From contig DBXQ01000108.1 of NCBI GenBank assembly GCA_002309955.1, positions 1 to 5,377 of the forward strand: a DNA stretch of 5,377 bases. Reading direction: 5' to 3'. Source of the DNA: Bacteroidales bacterium UBA1208. GTDB lineage: Bacteria; Bacteroidota; Bacteroidia; Bacteroidales; P3. Below, piece by piece: positions 1 to 4,984 of the stretch. How positions within the stretch are numbered: position 1 is the first letter of the stretch; every line of letters begins with the position of its first letter. The notes beneath the pieces are model-generated. The model ran no database searches. It was not told where the DNA came from and worked only from the letters and a program-made list of their open reading frames with translations. Made by a program: the position numbers and the translations under genes.

Positions 1-2072
1 CCGGTCCTGGCTGACATAGAGGTGATATCTTCAATTTTGACAGTGGTCACCAAAGGTGTGACCGCAATAGAAGTGTCCACACCCGAATCATCGAGCAGAC
101 AGCGGACAGATGTGGCATAGCAAACATTATATGGGCGTATATTTACCCCGTCATATCTTATTTCAAGTGTGGCCGCACCATGAGTTCCATTATAACCGAA
201 GTGCTCCGTACTAGAACGTATGTTACAAGAAGATCCGAAATCAGTAAAACCAAACTGGCACATACCATAGCCAGCAAATCCTATAGGTATAGCCGAGAAT
301 CCAGTAGCATTGTTGAGCGAAATGTCGAAATCAGCATAGCAAACGTTATTTGTACTAACGCACCGCCATCCCATGGCTGATGACAACGCCTTGACAATAT
401 TGCTGTTGTCTCCTCCACAGCCATATTGGCTCTGGCTGCTCACAAAGTTTATCAACTGCATCAATTCAGCTTCGCTTGGCACGTGCCAGCCATCGGGGCA
501 AATGCCCTGCACCCCGCTCGGATTGGCACTGCTACTGGCCGCACCGTGCATCACCGCAGCCCAATTGTAAAGATATCCGTAAATGGGCACATTAGCACTG
601 TTGTCATTCGGATAGTAACGATATGCTGTGGTTTCGGAGAGTTCCGTGCCAACGGGGATAATGGATCCATCGGCGTAGTGTATGGTGCGCAAGTTCTCCT
701 TCATCCAGCATTGCTGCCCAATCTCCACCGTGTGATAGTCATTGCCGTCGTAATCGGTCAGTGTGTCAATACCGCAGTAGAATGGCGGCTGCGTGGTGAA
801 GCTCAACTGCTCACCGTATGCGGTGCCCGCGCTGTTGGTGGCGTACGCCCGCACATAGTAGGTGGTGTTGGGTGTCAACCCTGTCAGGTGGTGTGTGAAA
901 ATACCGGTACCTGCGCTGTCCACGGTATGGAGGTCGTTCACAGTAGGACTTTGTGCAGTGCTCCAGCAGACACCCCGAACCGTCAGAGAAGCACCGCCAT
1001 TGTAAGTCACATTGCCTTTACAAGTGGCCCTTGAAGCCTTGATATCGGTCACTTGAAGAGTGTGTACCTCAGGCAATTCAGCCTGCGTGACAAAGCCAAT
1101 CACAGCACCGCAGGTGACACCCATCGCTGTTTGGCAGTACGCCCGATAGAAATACTGGGTGGCCACCTGCAAGTTGGGAACCGTCACTTGGAAACTCCCG
1201 TCACCCGCACCATCCGTGTAGGTGACGGCTCCTGTCAGTGCTACATTGTCTGCGAAAATAAAGCCCCGCTCCAGAACCGGATAGTCTGCCACACCCGTGA
1301 CCGATCCGTTTAGCTGGGCTTCCGCTGTCGTAATATTGGTTGCAGGAGCCGTGGTCACTGTCGGCAACGGCAATGAGAAATTCAGCCTGATTTCTTCTGA
1401 ATAATACTGTTCCTGGGTCAAAGGCACACTTTCAAATTCCAACCCCGCCTTATAGACATATCCCTTGTATGACATCAGGTCTCCATACGAAAAGGGCTGG
1501 TTCGTACCGCCTTTACCATTCGGCGCATCTTGCACAATCGTCTTTCCGAGATATTCTATCGAGTTCCGTCCCGCATGGCCTGTGTTGACCATTTTAATCT
1601 GGACCATACCATCTACGGTATGGGCTTGGAGCAGATAGGTCTGCGGATTATCCAGCCACGCTCTGAATTGGTGGTTCCCAGGATCCAGCGAACCTGTATA
1701 GGCTGCCGAGATCTTGCCGTTCAAATCATAAACCTCCAATAACACTTTCGAGGAATTGGGCAGATAAAGGGAAAAGTCCGTTACACCGTCAAAAGGGTTC
1801 GGCACATTCTGGGCAAGCCTGACACCTTCCCCACCCCCATGGTTCTCTTCAACCCTTGTAATCCCCATAATGAAGGTAGTGTCAGGGTAATAAAGCAACT
1901 CTTGCCAATGTTTAGTGATATTTTCAATTATGAGATGATTCAGCTTGACATACTGACCGTTCTGGTCCAGGCCGGTGAACTGTAAGGTTACAGATGTTTG
2001 AGAGTGGCCTAACAATGAATAAATGAGAAAGAGGGTCAGACAGACAATTTTATTCAAGTCAAGTTGTTTCAT
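1..2072 (-). CDS. Secreted FISUMP-domain protein with sorting-tail-like module and FN3-like repeats (C-terminus cut off)
   Basis: This gene is open from its ATG at 2072 to the left edge (690 codons plus two bases), so its C-terminus is missing. Residues 1-25 form a signal peptide (hydrophobic core about 9-21, likely cleavage after HSQ). Residues 86-163 resemble a type IX secretion/FlgD-like tail module (QNVPNPF at 88-94, VYDLNGK at 114-120). Two fibronectin-III-like repeats follow at about 238-329 and 335-427, each with the YxRAY motif. A FISUMP domain spans about 433-660 (CWMKENLR, YGYLYNWAAVM, CPDGWHVPSEAE, NNATGFSAIP, SSTE, SVRCL). A further repeat begins near 672. I infer an extracellular or surface-anchored binding protein; ligand and enzymatic role are unknown. 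The start is supported by the signal peptide and by a -7 box 24 bases upstream. The segment encoding residues 571-653 is GC-poor and cysteine-rich, unlike the rest of the gene. Domain assignment is firm; function is not. Confidence 0.88.
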   Translation of the reverse strand, partial: MKQLDLNKIVCLTLFLIYSLLGHSQTSVTLQFTGLDQNGQYVKLNHLIIENITKHWQELLYYPDTTFIMGITRVEENHGGGEGVRLAQNVPNPFDGVTDFSLYLPNSSKVLLEVYDLNGKISAAYTGSLDPGNHQFRAWLDNPQTYLLQAHTVDGMVQIKMVNTGHAGRNSIEYLGKTIVQDAPNGKGGTNQPFSYGDLMSYKGYVYKAGLEFESVPLTQEQYYSEEIRLNFSLPLPTVTTAPATNITTAEAQLNGSVTGVADYPVLERGFIFADNVALTGAVTYTDGAGDGSFQVTVPNLQVATQYFYRAYCQTAMGVTCGAVIGFVTQAELPEVHTLQVTDIKASRATCKGNVTYNGGASLTVRGVCWSTAQSPTVNDLHTVDSAGTGIFTHHLTGLTPNTTYYVRAYATNSAGTAYGEQLSFTTQPPFYCGIDTLTDYDGNDYHTVEIGQQCWMKENLRTIHYADGSIIPVGTELSETTAYRYYPNDNSANVPIYGYLYNWAAVMHGAASSSANPSGVQGICPDGWHVPSEAELMQLINFVSSQSQYGCGGDNSNIVKALSSAMGWRCVSTNNVCYADFDISLNNATGFSAIPIGFAGYGMCQFGFTDFGSSCNIRSSTEHFGYNGTHGAATLEIRYDGVNIRPYNVCYATSVRCLLDDSGVDTSIAVTPLVTTVKIEDITSMSART
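115..130 (-). repeat. Direct repeat copy B (NVCYA), 3' side of the GC-poor segment
   Basis: The 16 bases at 115-130 match those at 334-349 at 15 of 16 positions; the only difference is a silent third-codon base. Both copies encode NVCYA in the same frame, and the offset of 219 bases is exactly 73 codons. Copy B encodes residues 649-653. Confidence 0.7.
334..349 (-). repeat. Direct repeat copy A (NVCYA), 5' side of the GC-poor segment
   Basis: Partner of the copy at 115-130. It encodes residues 576-580 and sits close to where the composition of the gene switches from GC-rich to GC-poor (about 345-360). Confidence 0.7.
792..1070 (-). repeat. Second fibronectin-III-like repeat of the FISUMP protein
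   Basis: Residues about 335-427 repeat the pattern of the preceding module: EVHTLQVTDIKASRATCKGNV at the start, RGVCWST in the middle, and TTYYVRAYATNSAGTAYG with LSFTT at the end. The VRAYATNSAGTAYG ending is typical of tandem repeats in Bacteroidetes FISUMP and surface proteins. Confidence 0.75.
1086..1361 (-). repeat. First fibronectin-III-like repeat of the FISUMP protein
   Basis: Residues about 238-329 form a beta-sandwich-like repeat. It opens with a TVTT...ITTAEAQLNGSVT pattern and closes with TQYFYRAYCQT...GFVT. The same opening and closing pattern recurs in the next repeat and begins again at the left edge. Such repeats usually act as spacers or carbohydrate- or protein-binding modules in secreted Bacteroidetes proteins. 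Confidence 0.7.
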
Positions 2073-2096
2073 ACAAATTTTCTCAAATTAAAAATG

Positions 2097-2104
2097 CAAA
2101 AATA
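2097..2104 (-). promoter_or_regulatory. Bacteroidetes -7 box (TATTTTTG) for the FISUMP gene
   Basis: On the minus strand this reads TATTTTTG, a full match to TAnnTTTG. It ends 24 bases before the ATG at 2072, which predicts a leader of about 18-20 bases. I see no good TTG/TTTG element near -33. A 14-base palindrome lies just upstream, between the -7 box and where the -33 element would be. Confidence 0.6.
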
Positions 2105-2107
2105 CAA

Positions 2108-2121
2108 ATTTTCGCGAAAAT
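2108..2121. promoter_or_regulatory. 14-base perfect palindrome, possible operator
   Basis: ATTTTCGCGAAAAT is a perfect palindrome in the 66-base gap between the lipoprotein stop and the FISUMP start, immediately upstream of the -7 box at 2097-2104. It has no loop, so it is a poor RNA terminator but a plausible binding site for a dimeric regulator. The role is inferred from position only. Confidence 0.4.
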
Positions 2122-2138
2122 AAGCTCTGCGGTACGGC

Positions 2139-3056
2139 CTACGGAAGACGTCCCATCGCCACTCTGAAGCCCACCGCAATGCTGGCGGCACCGCAGTCGT
2201 ATTGATCCCGACAGCTCACGCGGCAGTAGGCAGGCAGGTATGTCCACGCGCCGCCGCGCAGCACAAACAGACTTCCTGATTCGGTAACGGGGTCTGTCTG
2301 CGGTATGGCAGAATACGGTCCGTAACTGTCGCGGCACCACTCCCACAGGTTCCCGCTCATATCATGGAGACCCAACTCGTTAGAGAACTTTCCGCCCACA
2401 GGATGCAGCACACCGTCCGAATTGCCATAATGCCATGCAACCTCGTCCACTTGGTTGCTGCCGCTGAAACGGTAATGCTGCGAGTATGAGCCGCCCCGTG
2501 CTGCAAATTCCCACTGCGCCTCTGTGGGCAGCCGGAAGGGCAGCCGGGTCATCGCGCTCAGTTTCTCCAGAAATTGCAGAGCCGCTGTTCTCGATATGTT
2601 GTATGCGGGGAAATCATCACCTTTGCCGTATTGTTCCGACCAGTCCAAATCGTACCCCATAATCGTGCGCCATTCCCGCTGGGTGACTTCAAACTTGCCA
2701 ATATAGAAGTCTTTCATGATCACTTCGTGTACGGGACTCTCGTCGTCATGCGCCTCCGGGTCGAAGTTGTTGCCTTGGGGCAGACCACTCTGTGCCCCCA
2801 TCTGGAAAGCACCTCCCTCCACCCGTACCAGATTTGCGACGATGTTCCGCACCACGTCTTTCTGCTCATCGCTAATATCCATATCGTCGGCCCAGTGAAT
2901 GACAATCCCGTTGATGTTGTCAACCTTAGTGAAATCATTATACTCATAGATGTAATCTCCTTGTTCAAAGACAGGATCTTTTCCGCACGAAACGGTCAGC
3001 ATGCAGATAGCGGTTAGCAAGATTGTCACAATATAGGTTATCTGTTTTTTTCTCAT
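2139..3056 (-). CDS. SUMF1/FGE-fold lipoprotein, probably not a functional formylglycine-generating enzyme
   Basis: This 305-residue protein starts with a lipoprotein signal peptide (hydrophobic 8-22, VSC ending in Cys24, then GKD), so it is probably anchored in the outer membrane. Residues about 78-301 form a full-length formylglycine-generating-enzyme-like (SUMF1, C-type-lectin-related) domain: VEGGAFQMG at 79-87, DDESPVHEV at 104-112, FYIGKFEVTQREW at 117-129, RLPTEAQWEFAARGG at 175-189, GLHDMSGNLWEW at 229-240, LRGGAW at 266-271, VGFRVAMG at 295-302. True FGE needs two active-site cysteines after the GGS motif. Here the first position is Tyr273 and only the second, Cys278, is kept; the usual serine is Ala270. 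I therefore infer a binding or structural role. GldK/PorK of the type IX system share the fold but are normally longer. Its start lies 65 bases after the preceding stop with no clear promoter box, suggesting co-transcription with that gene. Confidence 0.9.
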   Translation of the reverse strand: MRKKQITYIVTILLTAICMLTVSCGKDPVFEQGDYIYEYNDFTKVDNINGIVIHWADDMDISDEQKDVVRNIVANLVRVEGGAFQMGAQSGLPQGNNFDPEAHDDESPVHEVIMKDFYIGKFEVTQREWRTIMGYDLDWSEQYGKGDDFPAYNISRTAALQFLEKLSAMTRLPFRLPTEAQWEFAARGGSYSQHYRFSGSNQVDEVAWHYGNSDGVLHPVGGKFSNELGLHDMSGNLWEWCRDSYGPYSAIPQTDPVTESGSLFVLRGGAWTYLPAYCRVSCRDQYDCGAASIAVGFRVAMGRLP

Positions 3057-3121
3057 GTTGATAAAAGCTCAGGGTTCAAGATTCAAGTTTCTATAGATAT
3101 TATGTCAATTAGCAGTCAAAG

Positions 3122-4291
3122 TCATTGCCCAAGTGGAAAGCTGTAACCAACGCCAACCTGTGCTCCGATGGTATATCGTGTTTCATTAAGTTTGTTCAAA
3201 TCATACGTCATGCCTGTGGCTTCAACTGATAGCACCACATTCTTGATGTGGAACATGATGCCGGCAGAAGCAGTGGGTCCGTAGTAGGTTCGTTTCGGGA
3301 AGTTGCGCCAACCTTGATCACTTTCAAAGTTGAGGGTGCGATATCCGAATCCGGCCCCGATATGGATGGAGAGATTCTTGACAGGGCGAACGACCAATCC
3401 CAGTTGACCGCCCAAATAGGTGGTTCTGGAATTGCCAGTAAGCACATAATGATTGTTCGGACTAAAGGTGGTGAAAGCCCCTTTGTAGTTGAAATTGGTC
3501 ATGGCGCAGAAATACCAGCCGAGGAATTTCACAGTGCCGACTTTGAACCCGTAGGACCATTGCGGCATGGAGGTGTAGGCGGCGTTGATTGTAAAGAAAA
3601 CTGAAGATGGCAGGGCATCAAGACGATTCTGCCGTTGCTGCCGCCGTTCGGTTCTAAGTTGCTGGACGATGGACTTTTGTGCTTCAGTTTTGTCGGTCGC
3701 ACGCCTTTCCTGTTCGGCTTTGCGGGCCAAGTCGGCGGCGGCTTTTTCGGCGGCGAGCCGTTCTTGTTCCGCCTTTCGGGCTGCCTCGGCGGCACGAACC
3801 TCCTTGGGATCATCCATCGCAAGGCGGAATCCCGTGGCAGCGACATTGCCGTCACGATAAAAGGAGGGCGTATCACCCGACAGGAGACCGGTGCGGACAG
3901 CACAAGTCCACTCCGCTTCCGTAGGAAGGCGGTATTGCATTCCCGTCTTTTGGTTGAACCAAAGAATGAAAAGCTCCACTTCGTCACGGGAAACATTGCT
4001 CACGGGCAGGCTGTCGCTGGACACACCGCCCGACCGGGTGCCCATGATCTCTTTCCAAAGTTGCCATGTGACCGGCTGCTTGGAGATGTAGAAATTTTTG
4101 AGAGTGGTTTGTTCGGAGTCTGTCATGCACAGGCCGGAGGGCACAAAAAACATCTCCATGGGAGCATTGCCAACAAGTGTGTGCGCAGAAGCATCGTTTT
4201 GGGCGAAGACAAGACCAGGGAAAGCGGCCATCAGAATCACGATGATTAATCTGATGCACGCAGTGGGAGCCCGTAAGAGTGTGTTGGTCAT
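3122..4291 (-). CDS. Exported fusion: shortened SUMF1-like domain, coiled coil and outer-membrane barrel-like C-terminus
   Basis: This is a 389-residue protein. Residues 1-30 form a signal peptide (hydrophobic 15-29, cleavage after VFA). Residues about 42-160 are recognisably SUMF1-like at both ends: MEMFFVPSG at 45-53, LKNFYISKQPVTWQLWKEIMG at 64-84, YRLPTEAEWTCA at 120-131, GFRLAMDD at 154-161. The central part with SGNxWEW and RGGSW is missing: only about 20 residues separate RLPTEAEW from GFRLA, against about 110 in the neighbouring lipoprotein. Residues 162-224 are a highly charged Ala/Glu/Lys/Arg helix with two ARKAEQER copies. Residues 228-389 alternate aromatic/hydrophobic and polar residues, contain several short Gly-rich turns and end in VGVGYSFPLGQ, as in small outer-membrane barrels, perhaps eight strands. 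I infer an outer-membrane protein exposing the lectin-like domain, or coupling it to the periplasm, through the coiled coil. The start is supported by a -7 box 20 bases upstream. Function is unknown. Confidence 0.88.
   Translation of the reverse strand: MTNTLLRAPTACIRLIIVILMAAFPGLVFAQNDASAHTLVGNAPMEMFFVPSGLCMTDSEQTTLKNFYISKQPVTWQLWKEIMGTRSGGVSSDSLPVSNVSRDEVELFILWFNQKTGMQYRLPTEAEWTCAVRTGLLSGDTPSFYRDGNVAATGFRLAMDDPKEVRAAEAARKAEQERLAAEKAAADLARKAEQERRATDKTEAQKSIVQQLRTERRQQRQNRLDALPSSVFFTINAAYTSMPQWSYGFKVGTVKFLGWYFCAMTNFNYKGAFTTFSPNNHYVLTGNSRTTYLGGQLGLVVRPVKNLSIHIGAGFGYRTLNFESDQGWRNFPKRTYYGPTASAGIMFHIKNVVLSVEATGMTYDLNKLNETRYTIGAQVGVGYSFPLGQ
3704..3781 (-). repeat. ARKAEQER repeat pair in the coiled coil
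   Basis: Residues 171-178 (3758-3781) and 189-196 (3704-3727) both read ARKAEQER. The two 24-base copies differ at five positions, all silent. This is an internal peptide repeat of the coiled coil and not a DNA element. Confidence 0.65.
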
Positions 4292-4311
4292 TGCAATTGG
4301 TTTTCTGGTTG

Positions 4312-4319
4312 CAAAGATA
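4312..4319 (-). promoter_or_regulatory. Bacteroidetes -7 box (TATCTTTG) for the SUMF1-barrel gene
   Basis: The minus strand reads TATCTTTG followed by C, a full match to TAnnTTTG, 20 bases before the ATG at 4291 and within the 45-base gap after the upstream gene. No TTG is seen at the -33 distance, which would fall at the end of the upstream gene. It suggests the SUMF1-barrel and lipoprotein genes can be transcribed separately from the upstream gene. Confidence 0.6.
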
Positions 4320-4336
4320 CAACAAATTTCATGCCG

Positions 4337-4909
4337 CTACTCTCGCTCCCGCCGCACCTCAGTCAGACCACCCTTATTGCCCACCACGAAGAGGGTCGGT
4401 GGGTTGGTGCCGCGCACGAAGTTGTCGAGATAGAGTGGTTCCCCGATGATGAAGATGGAACAACGGAAGGTGTCGCCAGGCTTGAGCTTTGAGTTCTCGC
4501 TCTGCAAGACCTCGAAACCGCCGTTGCCGAGATGTTCAATCCGAACGCGGCGGTCGGGCGCCCACGAGATGGTCAGACAGTCGCCTACAGCCAAATTGGC
4601 GGGATTGACGGTGTAGCCAACAATCATGTTCGAAGACTCGCCCAAGCGGTCACTGTTTTCACAAAAGTCGTCCCAGTCGCGGAAACCCACGCAACGGGCG
4701 AGAATGGAAAGTGTGGAGTAGCGCGTGGTGTCGTAGCCGTCCACATAGCCCCACAATCGTTTGAGGGTGCTCACACCAAGGGTTTCCTTGCAGCGTTCCT
4801 GGATCACGCCGGTGAGAAACTGGAAGTCGGCGGGGGTTTTCATCTTGCGAGAGACGGACTCCTCTACCATTTCACGGAGTTTAAGTATATCGTTTTCGTT
4901 TGAGGACAT
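4337..4909 (-). CDS. Conserved Bacteroidetes protein: helical HTH-like N-terminus and small beta domain, function unknown
   Basis: This is a 190-residue protein with no signal peptide or membrane segment, so probably cytoplasmic. Residues 7-85 are helical and carry a pattern I recognise from a widespread Bacteroidetes family: LREMVEESVSRKMKTPADFQFL, then STLKRLWGY at 47-55, STLSILARCVGFRDWDDFCE at 65-84. The spacing of these helices resembles a helix-turn-helix DNA-binding fold, but this is inference. Residues about 95-182 look beta-rich (LAVGDCLTISWAPDRRVRIEHLG at 106-128, then NSKLKPGDTFRC at 139-150, GEPLYLDNFVRG at 156-167). This could be a sensor or ligand-binding module. The tail is basic and charged (EVRRERE). 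It has its own -7 box 17 bases upstream and precedes the envelope genes on the same strand, so it could regulate them. The gene is certain; the role is not. Confidence 0.85.
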   Translation of the reverse strand: MSSNENDILKLREMVEESVSRKMKTPADFQFLTGVIQERCKETLGVSTLKRLWGYVDGYDTTRYSTLSILARCVGFRDWDDFCENSDRLGESSNMIVGYTVNPANLAVGDCLTISWAPDRRVRIEHLGNGGFEVLQSENSKLKPGDTFRCSIFIIGEPLYLDNFVRGTNPPTLFVVGNKGGLTEVRRERE

Positions 4910-4926
4910 ATTTTCGATTTGATTTG

Positions 4927-4934
4927 CAAATATA
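4927..4934 (-). promoter_or_regulatory. Bacteroidetes -7 box (TATATTTG) for the 190-residue protein gene
   Basis: The minus strand reads TATATTTG then C, a full TAnnTTTG match, 17 bases before the ATG at 4909. It is preceded by a run of seven T. The -33 region holds GGTTTA and not a clean TTTG. It supports transcription start within the 75-base gap after the TerB-like gene. Confidence 0.6.
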
Positions 4935-4984
4935 CGTAAAAAAACGAGTGTTAAACCACGATGTTTGGCTCACATTGTTGTTCA

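Larger units (their letters stand above)
115..349 (-). other. GC-poor, cysteine-rich segment of the FISUMP domain bounded by direct repeats
   Basis: By hand count, positions 121-360 are about 41% GC. Nearby 60-base lines of the same gene are 53% (361-420), 67% (481-540) and 63% (781-840), and GC rises again to 53% at 61-120. The segment encodes residues about 576-653, between the NNATGFSA and SVRCL landmarks. It contains Cys 578, 605, 616 and 651 and uses ATA, GGA, TCT and AGT codons that are rare upstream. This is the C-terminal, surface-loop part of the domain. Confidence 0.6.

Noticed and set aside
55..83. Inverted repeat GGTGTG/CACACC shortly after the variable-looking FISUMP segment
   Set aside because: Hairpins occur near retroelement target sites, but this one has a six-base stem and a 17-base loop, lies in coding sequence, and is easily expected by chance.
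426..1034. 202-codon open frame on the plus strand
   Set aside because: It lies wholly antisense to the FISUMP protein gene, has no recognisable domain, and its composition mirrors the GC-rich minus-strand codons.
2139..3056. GldK/PorK type IX secretion component
   Set aside because: It shares the lipoprotein-plus-SUMF1 layout, but it is shorter than that family usually is and no gldL, gldM or gldN gene follows it.
3635..4249. 204-codon open frame on the plus strand
   Set aside because: It is antisense to the SUMF1-barrel gene; the protein is low-complexity Gly/Arg/Phe-rich, a shadow of the Ala/Glu/Lys-rich coiled coil.
4938..4975. Possible terminator after the TerB-like gene: weak stem (AAAC/GTTT) followed by seven T on the minus strand
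   Set aside because: Only four continuous base pairs form, with mismatches outside; the T run may belong to the promoter region of the next gene.
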